Source of the DNA: Bacillota bacterium | Lineage (GTDB): Bacteria; Bacillota; Clostridia; DSM-8532 | Assembly: GCA_023415205.1 (NCBI GenBank) | Contig: JAEZLR010000030.1 | Span: 100,652 to 164,651 of the forward strand | Direction of reading: 5' to 3' | DNA length: 64,000 bases | Shown: positions 25,173-33,060 of the stretch, piece after piece | How positions within the stretch are numbered: the stretch's first letter is position 1 | Layout of the letters: every line of letters begins with the position of its first letter | Position numbers and translations under genes: made by a program | The notes under the pieces: generated by a model | The model's database searches: none | Seen by the model: the letters and a program-made list of their open reading frames with translations, nothing else | What the model was told of the DNA's origin: nothing

Positions 25173-25970
25173 TTGAATATCTATTTTAGGGAAATGAGGG
25201 CTAATGCCCGAACGCTTTTCTTCTGGTGCCTGGGTATTCTAGCCATGGTGGGGGGAGGTATGGGCAAATATTCCGGGTTTGATGCATCGGGTCAACAAGT
25301 CATGGCACTTATGGACAAAATGCCCAAGGCCGTTCTTGCCATATTCGGCATGGTGAATGTGGACATGGGAACCGCCGCAGGCTTTTATGCCGTCATTTAC
25401 GTCCTGCTGCTTATTATGGCCACTCTCTATGCTGTCATGCTGGGTGCGCATATCATCGCCAAAGAGGAGCAGGGCAAGACTTCCGAATTCCTTTTTGTAA
25501 AGCCTGTGTCAAGAAAAGGTGTGTTAAGCGCAAAGCTGCTGGCTGCCCTGACCAACCTTATTCTCTTCAATGCGTTCGCACTGCTTGTGTCCTTGTGGAT
25601 AGGGGTAAAAGTAGCTCCTGATGAGGATTTAACCCGTTATCTTTGCACCCTGTCCTTGGCCATGCTGATAACACAACTCATGTTCCTGTTTATAGGGAGT
25701 GCTTTTGTCTCCATCAGTAAAAAGATGGCTTTCTGCTCAGGCCGGGTATCTTTAACGGTTCTCATAGCCTATATGCTTTCGGTCATGATTGACATGAATG
25801 AAAAGTGGGCGTTTTTAAAGTATTTGACCCCCTTCAAGTATTTTGAAGCCAGGAGCTTTGCTGTAGGGGGAGGCTTTGAGACCGTTTTTCTTGTTTTGTC
25901 CGGGTTGATCCTCATCGTTGGTGTGGGTCTGACCTATACCTTTTACCCTAGACGGGATTTAGGCGTCTAG
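25173..25970 (+). CDS. ABC-2 transporter permease (second of two)
   Basis: A 265-aa paralogue of the previous permease with the same length and about six membrane helices. Starts at TTG 25173 with GAGGAGG 8 nt or so upstream. It ends the TetR operon. The 26-bp gap to the convergent aldo/keto reductase gene is very GC-rich (GGGCCGGCGCCGGACC in it) and has no T-run, so how this operon terminates is not clear. Confidence 0.85.
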   Translation: MNIYFREMRANARTLFFWCLGILAMVGGGMGKYSGFDASGQQVMALMDKMPKAVLAIFGMVNVDMGTAAGFYAVIYVLLLIMATLYAVMLGAHIIAKEEQGKTSEFLFVKPVSRKGVLSAKLLAALTNLILFNAFALLVSLWIGVKVAPDEDLTRYLCTLSLAMLITQLMFLFIGSAFVSISKKMAFCSGRVSLTVLIAYMLSVMIDMNEKWAFLKYLTPFKYFEARSFAVGGGFETVFLVLSGLILIVGVGLTYTFYPRRDLGV

Positions 25971-25996
25971 GGCCGGCGCCGGACCGCCCCACCCGG

Positions 25997-26995
25997 CTAA
26001 ATCCCTTTGACCGCCTCATCAATAGCCCGAAGCTCATCCTTTGAAAACCCGGTGTTGTTCAGGCATTGGACATTGTCTTCAAGCTGACTGACCTTGCTGG
26101 CCCCAATAAGAACCGAGGCGACCTTTCCCTCACGAAGAACCCATGAGAGAGCCATCTGCGCCAGGGTTTGACCACGGGTGACAGCGATGCTGTTGAGCTT
26201 TAAGATCACGTCCAATTGAGTTTGGGTAATTCTGGCTTTGGTGAGGAACGGAGAAACACCCCGTCCTGCCCTTGAATCCTCGGGAATACCACCAAGGTAA
26301 CGACTGGTGAGCATACCCTGTGCCAAGGGACTAAAAGCAATAAGTCCGATACCGATTTCCTGGGCGTAATCCCTCAGCCCGTCATTCTCAATCCAGCGAT
26401 TGAGAATGGAATAGCTTGGCTGATGGATGACAAAAGGCGTTCTAAGCTCCTTTAGAATAGCATAAGCAGCTTTGGTCTGATCCTTGTTATAATTGGAAAT
26501 GCCCACATAGAGGGCCTTTCCCTGACGCACAGCACTGTCCAAAGCCAGCATGCTTTCCTCAATAGGGGTTTCGGGGTCCGGACGGTGATGGTAGAAGATG
26601 TCCACGTAATCTAGCCCCAGGCGCTTGAGGCTTTGATCCAGGCTGGAGATTAGATATTTTCTTGAGCCTAAATCTCCATAGGGGCCTTCCCACATACCAT
26701 ATCCGGCCTTGGTGGAGATGATGAGCTCATCCCTGTAGGCGGCAAGCTCTTCCTTGAGAATACGTCCGAAGTTTTTTTCTGCCGATCCGGGAGGTGGGCC
26801 ATAGTTATTGGCCAGATCAAAATGGGTAATGCCCAGATCAAAGGCCTTTGTCACCAGATCCTTCATAGTTTGGATGCTGTCCACATCCCCAAAGTTATGC
26901 CACAGGCCCAGGGAAAGGGCTGAAAGCTTTAATCCGCTTTTGCCTAATCGATTGTATCGCATGGTGGAATAGCGTGACGGGTTGGCAGTATACAT
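25997..26995 (-). CDS. Aldo/keto reductase, YghZ/Gpr-like
   Basis: An NADPH-dependent reductase of the AKR14-like group (332 aa). It closely resembles my memory of E. coli YghZ, an L-glyceraldehyde 3-phosphate reductase: ALSLGLWHNFGD, AFDLGITHFDLANNYGPPPG, DELIISTKAGYGMW and YVDIFYHHRPDPETP. The catalytic tetrad Asp, Tyr, Lys, His is present in these blocks. ATG 26995 has AAGGGGG 8 nt upstream; the frame is open for 50 more codons, but that part overlaps the upstream Cys-rich gene. A role in methylglyoxal or aldehyde detoxification is inferred from the family. Confidence 0.92.
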   Translation of the reverse strand: MYTANPSRYSTMRYNRLGKSGLKLSALSLGLWHNFGDVDSIQTMKDLVTKAFDLGITHFDLANNYGPPPGSAEKNFGRILKEELAAYRDELIISTKAGYGMWEGPYGDLGSRKYLISSLDQSLKRLGLDYVDIFYHHRPDPETPIEESMLALDSAVRQGKALYVGISNYNKDQTKAAYAILKELRTPFVIHQPSYSILNRWIENDGLRDYAQEIGIGLIAFSPLAQGMLTSRYLGGIPEDSRAGRGVSPFLTKARITQTQLDVILKLNSIAVTRGQTLAQMALSWVLREGKVASVLIGASKVSQLEDNVQCLNNTGFSKDELRAIDEAVKGI

Positions 26996-27081
26996 GGATG
27001 ATACCCCCTTGTGACCATTAAATCTGTAGACTATGGCATCATTATATATCAGATAAGGAAGGTTATCCAACAGAACCTTTT

Positions 27082-27444
27082 TCAGGCAATGGACTCCTTT
27101 CGCCCGACGAATCGGGAGCAGGCTCTTTTGATGCTGCCATCGCATTTTCTGACTGAGAAGAGATCGCAGACCCCATAGGTCGTCAGATATTCATGGGGAT
27201 GGATAATAAAGAATTCACAATCGGAACAGTGAAGAGCGGCGGACTTTTTAAATTCCTCCAGGGTGAAAAAACGGTGAGAGGCGCATAAATAATCAGAAGA
27301 TACGATTCCCTTCTCCAAACAGAGCACATCGTTATTAAAACCCAAACGCTTGCCTTTAAGGCAGTTTTTACAGCACTTTTTTGTGGGTGGAGGGGAGTTC
27401 TGGGGTTTTACCTTGTCTTTGAGTTTCTGCGCCTTGCTTTTCAT
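27082..27444 (-). CDS. Cysteine-rich protein, probable metal-binding, unknown function
   Basis: A 120-aa protein with a basic N-terminus and two similar cysteine sets. Set one: CCKNC (24-28), then Cys in DVLC and DYLC. Set two: CSDC (73-76), then Cys in GVCDLF, VRKC and RACSRF. Each half has a CxxC followed by a Cys near an LF/LC block and a Cys before a Phe, which suggests an internal duplication of a zinc- or iron-sulfur-binding unit. It is 86 nt upstream of the aldo/keto reductase gene on the same strand, probably in one transcript. I do not recognise a named family. Confidence 0.75.
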   Translation of the reverse strand: MKSKAQKLKDKVKPQNSPPPTKKCCKNCLKGKRLGFNNDVLCLEKGIVSSDYLCASHRFFTLEEFKKSAALHCSDCEFFIIHPHEYLTTYGVCDLFSVRKCDGSIKRACSRFVGRKESIA

Positions 27445-27482
27445 GTAAAGGGCTTCCGCCTTTCAGAAATCCTTTTTAAAAA

Positions 27483-27510
27483 AGTATACCATATTGCCCA
27501 GATAGCCCAA
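27483..27510 (-). promoter_or_regulatory. Candidate promoter for the Cys-rich gene and aldo/keto reductase
   Basis: On the minus strand TTGGGC (27505-27510), 16 bp, TATACT (27483-27488). About 40 nt upstream of the Cys-rich gene start. Confidence 0.45.
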
Positions 27511-27544
27511 AAAATTAGTGAAGGTTTTGCTTGTGAGAACTGTA

Positions 27545-27572
27545 TTGTTTTTATTATCGGTTCGGGTATAAT
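27545..27572 (+). promoter_or_regulatory. Candidate promoter for the DUF402-BMP gene pair
   Basis: TTGTTT (27545-27550), 16 bp, TATAAT (27567-27572), 30 nt before the DUF402 start codon. It diverges from the Cys-rich gene promoter. Confidence 0.5.
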
Positions 27573-27602
27573 GGTCTAAAAGGACTTACGGGGTGGAGCA
27601 AG

Positions 27603-28094
27603 ATGCCGAGGATATTCCGTACCAGATATATTCCTTCAGAGACCGTTGACCTATCTTCTGATATGCTGCTGTACAGAGACCAGCGCTATCTCATTACTCA
27701 TTGGAACCCCATCAAACCAAGAGAAGATATTGCCTTTGGCATATCGTGCGTCTTTTTGGAGAAAGGATGGAAGATAAGCGCCATTCTGGATCATGAAAGG
27801 AAGCTAAAGCACTGGTATTGTGATATTATTGAAATAGAATATGAGAAGAGCACGGATACATATTATTTATACGACTTGCTGACCGATGTGAGAATTCTGA
27901 ACGATGGCAGGGTAGAGGTCGTTGATCTGGATGAGCTGGCTATTGCCTTTGAAGAAGGTCTGATTACAGCCAAACAGTTGTCAATGTCTCTCAAACGCTG
28001 TAACAGCCTCCTTGACCTGGTCTATAACCAAGAGCTTACTAAGCAGGTCTCCCATATTATCCGTGAGCACACGGGTTTGGAGTGTAAGCTATGA
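27603..28094 (+). CDS. DUF402 domain protein
   Basis: A 163-aa protein with the DUF402 core: KHWYCDIIEIEYE, YYLYDLLTDVRI and DGRVEVVDLDELA. Members of this fold in Gram-positive bacteria include a nucleoside di-/triphosphatase (Ntdp) and RNA-binding proteins; which applies here is unknown. GGGGTGGAGC precedes ATG 27603. Its stop overlaps the next start by 4 nt (ATGA), so both proteins are probably made together and may act together. Confidence 0.85.
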   Translation: MPRIFRTRYIPSETVDLSSDMLLYRDQRYLITHWNPIKPREDIAFGISCVFLEKGWKISAILDHERKLKHWYCDIIEIEYEKSTDTYYLYDLLTDVRILNDGRVEVVDLDELAIAFEEGLITAKQLSMSLKRCNSLLDLVYNQELTKQVSHIIREHTGLECKL

Positions 28095-30043
28095 CACTTG
28101 ATTTGATAGATTACCAAAATGCTAGGAAATATGGCTTAAGAGAGTATTCCTACTATATATCCCAGGGACAGAATGGGTATCTTCCTTTTTTGGACGGCAT
28201 CCTGAAAAATATTGATATAGTCTCTGAATTAGATATGGGTATAGTGGATATTCCTTTGAGGAAGATCCGGGGAACCTATACCTATCTTCGAAGCATTTCC
28301 TTTGCCCGAAACTATATGCCGCTCATGGAGGCTGATTCGGAGTTCGCCATAAAATGGCAGAATGTCTGTAACATTCAGAATGGCGAGGGCCTCAGAGATC
28401 CCATCAAGGTCTATGAATACCTTAACTGGTTTTATGTCATTGAAGGAAATAAAAGAGTCAGTGTTCTCAAGTACCTGGATGTTTATTCCTTCCACGGTAC
28501 TGTAACCCGCCTGGTGCCTAAATATGACGAAAACAACAAGGATATCGTCCGCTACTATGAATTTATGGAATTTAATAAAAAGACGGGGATTAATGATATC
28601 TGGTTTACCAATGAAAAAGGGTTTGCAGAGCTTTGGGAAATTATTAAGGATTATCGTCCTAACAGCCGCTATTTAGATGAATCCAACCGTTTCCGGTTCT
28701 TTTCCAGCGGCGTATATAATATGTTCAGAAAAGCTTTTTATGAACTGGGCGGGGATAAACTGCCCATAACCACCGGGGATGCCTTTCTGGATTTTCTCAA
28801 GATTCACGGAATTAAAGAGGAATTTAGTGAGGAGGACTTAAAGGCCAGGATCAAACGCCTTATTTCCGAGGTCCAGGTGCATACTGGGCCGGAGGCCGTA
28901 GATGTTCAACAAAGCCCCAACCTCAAGGTGGAGAAAGGCCTTATCGGCAGACTCACCCATAAAACCCGCACTGAAAAAATCAAGGTGGGCTTTGCCCATG
29001 CCACCGACAATAAAACCTCCAGTTGGACCTATTCTCATGAACTGGGGAGGATGCACCTTCAGCATGCCTTGAGGGACAGCGTGGAGACAGTTTCGGTATT
29101 TGATCTCCCGGAGAGCATTGAGTCGGTGCCAAAATTACAGGAGTTAGTGGATGATGGCTGCCAGATCATTTTTACAACCACCCCGCCTTTGATCAATGCA
29201 ACCTTAAAGGTGGCCATGGATAATCCGGAATGTAATTTCCTCAATTGTTCCTGTATGCATTCCTTTAAGCATGTCAACACCTATTTTGGCCGAATTCATG
29301 AACCTCGCTTCTTAGGAGGGATCGTGGCCGGAGCTTTAAGTCAGACGGGTAAATTAGGCTATATTGCGCCTTTCCCGGTGACAGATATACTCAGCGGACT
29401 TAATGCCTTTACATTAGGAGCGCGGATGGTAAACCCCCGGGTAGAGGTGCATATTCAATGGATGCTTCGATGGAATGGGCGTGAGGTCACTCAGGGGCTT
29501 TCAAGGGAACTGGCTGAAAAAGGGGTGGACATTGTCGCCCATCACAATACCTTGGCCAACCGCCAGTTCTCCCGTGAGTACGGTATCTATACTTTGGAGT
29601 GGGATAACGGGCAAGTGATTCCAGGTAAATATCTGGCGGTTCCAGTGTGGAACTGGGGTATCTTCTATGAGAAGTATTTAAGAAGCATTCTGGCAGGTGG
29701 AACCCGCCTCGGTGCAGATACCCATGCGGGCGGTCGGGTGAGAAACTACTGGTGGGGGATGGATTCAGGTCTGCTGGATTTCTTCTACAACAAGCAGAAT
29801 ATGCCCCTTGAGACCAGGAAGTTGATTGAGTTTGTAAAGGCCTCCCTTATATCCCAGAGCTATAAGGTGTTTTCTGGGCCAATCTACGATATCAATAAAA
29901 AGCTGATTGTGGACGAAGGAGAAGAGCTTCAAAGAGAACAGATTCTGTCCATGGATTGGCTGGTGGACGGCATTATTGGCGAATTGCCTAATATGACGGA
30001 TTACCGCTCTATTCAGGATTTATCAACTGGAAAGATTGTCTGA
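28091..30043 (+). CDS. ParB-like domain fused to a BMP (PnrA-like) ligand-binding domain, cytoplasmic
   Basis: A 650-aa protein with no signal peptide or lipobox. The first part (about 50-150) looks like a ParB/Srx-type domain: VDIPLRKIRGTY, DPIKVYEYLNWFYVIEGNKR. The second (about 297-600) resembles basic membrane proteins such as PnrA/Med, normally nucleoside-binding lipoproteins: IKVGFAHATDNKTSSWTYSH, GRIHEPRFLGGIVAGALSQT, GKLGYIAPFPV and VDIVAHHNT. A cytoplasmic ligand sensor, perhaps for nucleosides, fits better than a transporter component, since no permease is nearby. Translationally coupled to the DUF402 gene. Its end overlaps the convergent phosphoesterase gene by 21 nt. Confidence 0.8.
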   Translation: MTLDLIDYQNARKYGLREYSYYISQGQNGYLPFLDGILKNIDIVSELDMGIVDIPLRKIRGTYTYLRSISFARNYMPLMEADSEFAIKWQNVCNIQNGEGLRDPIKVYEYLNWFYVIEGNKRVSVLKYLDVYSFHGTVTRLVPKYDENNKDIVRYYEFMEFNKKTGINDIWFTNEKGFAELWEIIKDYRPNSRYLDESNRFRFFSSGVYNMFRKAFYELGGDKLPITTGDAFLDFLKIHGIKEEFSEEDLKARIKRLISEVQVHTGPEAVDVQQSPNLKVEKGLIGRLTHKTRTEKIKVGFAHATDNKTSSWTYSHELGRMHLQHALRDSVETVSVFDLPESIESVPKLQELVDDGCQIIFTTTPPLINATLKVAMDNPECNFLNCSCMHSFKHVNTYFGRIHEPRFLGGIVAGALSQTGKLGYIAPFPVTDILSGLNAFTLGARMVNPRVEVHIQWMLRWNGREVTQGLSRELAEKGVDIVAHHNTLANRQFSREYGIYTLEWDNGQVIPGKYLAVPVWNWGIFYEKYLRSILAGGTRLGADTHAGGRVRNYWWGMDSGLLDFFYNKQNMPLETRKLIEFVKASLISQSYKVFSGPIYDINKKLIVDEGEELQREQILSMDWLVDGIIGELPNMTDYRSIQDLSTGKIV

Positions 30044-30649
30044 GGGGATTTCTAAAATATAGTAGTTATAAGCATCGATCACCTTGGTTTCTCCATGAGT
30101 GATCATTCTTTGGGCTCGTCCAAAGTTCAGGTGCATATGACCATGAAGCATATACCGGGGCTTGTGCTTTTCAAGGAGAGGTAAGAAGGCCTGGAACCCA
30201 CTGTGGCAGGGATCGTCAGAGTCACCGATGCCAAAGGCTGGCGCGTGGGTGACCAGAAGGTCGAAGCCCTTGTTTCGGGCGATCTTCCCTTTGAGCTTTC
30301 TGATTCGTCGCTCCATTTGCTTTTCAGTATACTGGAAGGGTGGCACCGAATAGAGGGGGTGTTTGTTATATTGTTTACATCCGCCCAGGCCGATGATCCG
30401 TAAGCCTTGGTATACAACCAGCTTGTCTTCAATGCTGTCGCACCCGCCTGGAGGCTCTTTTTCATAGCCTGTGTCATGATTGCCGTGAACGTAGAAAACA
30501 GGTGCTTTGATCATGGTTGCAATAAATGAGAGATAATCGTTTTTCAAATCACCACAGGAGATCACCAAATCAATGTCCGAAAAATGTTCCGGATCAAAAT
30601 GGTCCCAGATAAACTTATTCTCGATGTCAGAAACCAGCAGGATGCGCAT
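30023..30649 (-). CDS. Calcineurin-like metallophosphoesterase
   Basis: A 208-aa dinuclear-metal phosphoesterase. Metal-binding motifs in order: LLVSDIENKF (D of D-x-E/H), LVISCGDLKNDYL (GD), FYVHGNHD (GNHD), VTHAPAFG (H) and MLHGHMHLN (GH-x-H). The first motif has Glu-Asn after DI where many relatives have DxH. It is a compact YfcE/ICC-like form; the substrate cannot be read from sequence. Its 3' end overlaps the ParB-BMP gene by 21 nt. A divergent promoter region separates it from hom. Confidence 0.87.
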   Translation of the reverse strand: MRILLVSDIENKFIWDHFDPEHFSDIDLVISCGDLKNDYLSFIATMIKAPVFYVHGNHDTGYEKEPPGGCDSIEDKLVVYQGLRIIGLGGCKQYNKHPLYSVPPFQYTEKQMERRIRKLKGKIARNKGFDLLVTHAPAFGIGDSDDPCHSGFQAFLPLLEKHKPRYMLHGHMHLNFGRAQRMITHGETKVIDAYNYYILEIPSDNLSS

Positions 30650-30718
30650 GGACTAACCTCCCGAAAGCACTATACGGACAGTCGTTTGATTGTAATTATT
30701 TATTAGCGAAAATCCGAC

Positions 30719-30750
30719 AAAGTCGAAAGGGCTCGATGTCCCGAGACTTT
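30719..30750 (+). repeat. CGATG-loop hairpin, copy A
   Basis: AAAGTC (30719-30724) pairs with GACTTT (30745-30750), and GGG (30729-30731) with CCC (30740-30742), around a CTCGATGT loop. It lies between divergent promoters, at the predicted 5' end of the phosphoesterase transcript. The same shape, with changed but still paired outer bases, occurs at 59383-59415. Confidence 0.5.
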
Positions 30751-30751
30751 A

Positions 30752-30780
30752 ATTATAAAATAATAAAAATCCCTTCACAA
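30752..30780 (-). promoter_or_regulatory. Candidate promoter of the phosphoesterase gene
   Basis: On the minus strand TTGTGA (30775-30780), 17 bp, TATAAT (30752-30757). The transcript would begin inside hairpin copy A. Confidence 0.55.
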
Positions 30781-30791
30781 GAGAAAAAAAC

Positions 30792-30821
30792 TTAAAATTG
30801 GCAGAATGTATCTGATATAAT
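30792..30821 (+). promoter_or_regulatory. Candidate promoter of hom-hisI-hisE
   Basis: TTAAAA (30792-30797), 18 bp, TATAAT (30816-30821), about 40 nt before the hom start. Confidence 0.4.
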
Positions 30822-30861
30822 AATGAGAAGTATGTTTGTTTCCATTAGGAGGATTGTTTTT

Positions 30862-32130
30862 ATGAAAAAGGTTGGCCTTGCACTTTTGGGGCTGGGCACC
30901 ATCGGAAGCGGTGTCATGAAGGTTTTGAAAGAAAACGGTGAGATGATTAAGAGCCGTGAAGGCATAGAAATAGAGGTCAAAAAGATTCTGGTAAGGGATA
31001 AAAGCAAAAAACGCGCTGTCGCTGTTCCAGCAAACTTATTAACCGACAGCATGGAGGATATTCTTAGGGATACCTCCATTGATGTTATCGCTGAATTTAT
31101 GGGCGGGGAGTCCCCTGCCTTTACGTATATTCGCGATGCTCTGAGACAGGGAAAATCAGTCATTACCGCCAACAAAGAGGTCTTAGCCAAGCATTGGGAC
31201 GCGTTGGAGGAGGAGGCCAGAAGTTCCGGGGCCGGGCTCTATTTTGAAGCCAGCGTGGCCGGAGGCATCCCCATTATCAAAGCCGTCAGAAGATCACTAC
31301 AGGCCAATAATATCCTCAAGTTCATGGGAATCATCAACGGTACCACCAATTTTATTCTCACGAAAATGAGTGAAGAAGGCAGAAGCTTTAGTGAGGTTTT
31401 GGCCGAAGCCCAGAGGTTGGGCTATGCCGAGCCTGACCCCACCGCTGATGTGGAGGGCTATGATGCTTGCTATAAGCTATCCATCCTTTCGACAATCTGT
31501 TTTAAGAACCGCGTCCCCATTGATAAAATCTTCTGTGAGGGAATTACCGGGATTGCTGCCGATGACATCGCCTACGCCCGGGAATTGGGCTTTGGCATTA
31601 AGCTTCTGGCCATCGCCAAAAAACAGAATGGGAAAATTGAGGCAAGGGTGCATCCCACCTTTATTCCCCTATCCCATCCACTATATGCGGTGAGGGATTC
31701 CTATAATGCCATCTATATCGAAGGGGACATGGTGGGCAGCCTCATGTTCTATGGTCGAGGCGCGGGGGATCTTCCCACGGCAAGCGCCTTGGTTTCAGAT
31801 ATTATCACTGCCTGTCAGAACGAAGGCGGGCATCATCGGGTCAGGTTGGATGATGAGCCGGTAACCTTTGAGAAGGATTGGATGGATGAATACTATCTGA
31901 GGCTCATTGTCCGGGATCAGCCGGGTGTTCTGGCTGAAATCGCCGGCATCTTTGGACGCCATCAGGTGAGCCTGGATTCGGTTATGCAAAAGCAGAGGGG
32001 CAATGACCATGCCACCATCATCTTTATTACCCATAAGGCGCATGAACAGTGGATTAACGCAGCTATTGAAGAGATGAAGAAAAGCCCTTCAGTCATTTCG
32101 GTGGAAAGCCTTATCCGGGTGGAGCAATAG
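30862..32130 (+). CDS. hom: Homoserine dehydrogenase with ACT domain
   Basis: Reduces aspartate semialdehyde to homoserine on the path to threonine and methionine. The 422-aa protein has the Rossmann motif LLGLGTIGSGV near the start, the catalytic region SVAGGIPIIKAVRRSL, GIINGTTNFIL and DPTADVEGYDACYKL. The C-terminal ACT domain (YYLRLIVRDQPGVLAEIAGI) suggests feedback control by threonine. ATG 30862 follows TTAGGAGG; the frame is open 13 codons further without a better site. It heads a three-gene set with hisI and hisE, which is not a usual grouping. Confidence 0.94.
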   Translation: MKKVGLALLGLGTIGSGVMKVLKENGEMIKSREGIEIEVKKILVRDKSKKRAVAVPANLLTDSMEDILRDTSIDVIAEFMGGESPAFTYIRDALRQGKSVITANKEVLAKHWDALEEEARSSGAGLYFEASVAGGIPIIKAVRRSLQANNILKFMGIINGTTNFILTKMSEEGRSFSEVLAEAQRLGYAEPDPTADVEGYDACYKLSILSTICFKNRVPIDKIFCEGITGIAADDIAYARELGFGIKLLAIAKKQNGKIEARVHPTFIPLSHPLYAVRDSYNAIYIEGDMVGSLMFYGRGAGDLPTASALVSDIITACQNEGGHHRVRLDDEPVTFEKDWMDEYYLRLIVRDQPGVLAEIAGIFGRHQVSLDSVMQKQRGNDHATIIFITHKAHEQWINAAIEEMKKSPSVISVESLIRVEQ

Positions 32131-32138
32131 GAGGAGCC

Positions 32139-32531
32139 ATGGAAAAAAAGGAGCTTAGCTCGCTTGTCAATTACAACAGCCAGGGCCTTGTGCCCGTCAT
32201 CACCCAAGATGCTGAAAACGGTGAGGTTCTGATGATGGCTTGGATGAATGAGGAGTCCTTACAGCTTACCTTGGAAACCCAAAAAATGACCTATTATTCT
32301 CGCAGCCGGCAGAGCCTATGGCTGAAGGGGGAAACCTCGGGCCATTACCAGAGGCTGGTTTCCCTGGCAGTGGACTGTGACGGAGATACTTTGCTGGCCA
32401 GGGTTATCCAGACGGGAGCCGCTTGCCACACCGGGAAAAGAACATGTTTCTACAGGAGTTGGATACCTGAACAGGACGCCAATTCTTCCATGGCAATAGA
32501 AAATCTTGAAAGGATAGAGAGCAATGAGTGA
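32139..32531 (+). CDS. hisI: Phosphoribosyl-AMP cyclohydrolase
   Basis: Third step of histidine synthesis: opens the purine ring of PR-AMP. The 130-aa, single-domain protein has NGEVLMMAWMNEESL, the metal-binding DCDGDTLLARV and the Cys-rich end GAACHTGKRTCFYR. Starts 8 nt after hom with GGAGG. It overlaps hisE by 8 nt, so HisI and HisE are separate chains here and not the fused HisIE. Confidence 0.95.
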   Translation: MEKKELSSLVNYNSQGLVPVITQDAENGEVLMMAWMNEESLQLTLETQKMTYYSRSRQSLWLKGETSGHYQRLVSLAVDCDGDTLLARVIQTGAACHTGKRTCFYRSWIPEQDANSSMAIENLERIESNE

Positions 32532-32811
32532 ACAATTTAGTATTCTAAAGGAAGTCTATGATGTGGCGATCGATCGCAAGCTTCACCCCAAGGAGGGATC
32601 CTACACCAATTATCTCTTTGACAAGGGGATAGACAAAATATGCAAAAAAGTTGGTGAGGAAGCGGCTGAGGTCATTATTGCGGCAAAAAACAACGCCCCC
32701 GATGAAATCCGCTATGAGATAGCCGATCTTATTTATCATTTGACGGTTTTAATGGTTAACCAGGGTCTTACTTGGGAGGAAATCTGTAAGGAGCTGGAAA
32801 AGAGACGTTAA
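32524..32811 (+). CDS. hisE: Phosphoribosyl-ATP pyrophosphatase
   Basis: Second step of histidine synthesis: hydrolyses PR-ATP to PR-AMP. The 95-aa all-helical protein of the MazG-like fold has SYTNYLFDKGIDKICKKVGE, EEAAEVIIAAKN and EIADLIYHLTVLM. It overlaps hisI. The other his genes are not in this window, so the pathway is split. A terminator follows. Confidence 0.95.
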   Translation: MSEQFSILKEVYDVAIDRKLHPKEGSYTNYLFDKGIDKICKKVGEEAAEVIIAAKNNAPDEIRYEIADLIYHLTVLMVNQGLTWEEICKELEKRR

Positions 32812-32832
32812 TCATGATCTTAATTATCCTTA

Positions 32833-32857
32833 AGGACCTGCTTTGGCAGGTCTTTCT
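32833..32857 (+). terminator. Intrinsic terminator of hom-hisI-hisE
   Basis: GACCTGC (32835-32841) pairs with GCAGGTC (32846-32852), loop TTTG, followed by TTTCTT. Confidence 0.75.
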
Positions 32858-32962
32858 TAGTATAAAAATGTTTTATCCATCAATTGAATAAGTATGGGAT
32901 AAATAAAGAACTGCTTAATGAGAGACTGTGACGAGTGTAAATGATGGGAGCTATAACGGCCT

Positions 32963-33057
32963 AAAAAAAGGAGGCTCGATGCCCAAATTTCTTAGCATGC
33001 TCTCACTAAGGTGAATGCTACAGAAAAAAGGGAACCGATGCCCCGAAGTCTTTTTCC
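32963..33057 (+). repeat. CGATG-loop hairpins, copies B and C
   Basis: Copy B (32963-32993) has an A-run, GGC (32973-32975) pairing with GCC (32981-32983) over TCGAT, then a T-rich end. Copy C (33024-33055) has an A-run, GGG (33030-33032) pairing with CCC over AACCGATG, then GAAGTC and a T-run. An AGCAT/ATGCT pair lies between them. On the minus strand copy C ends in six T and may serve as the abrB terminator. Confidence 0.45.
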
Positions 33058-33060
33058 TTA

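Noticed and set aside
25971..25996. Very GC-rich 26-bp gap between the ABC-2 operon and the aldo/keto reductase gene
   Set aside because: Partly self-complementary (GGCCGGCGCC) but too short and without a T-run; not enough to call a terminator or an inserted element.
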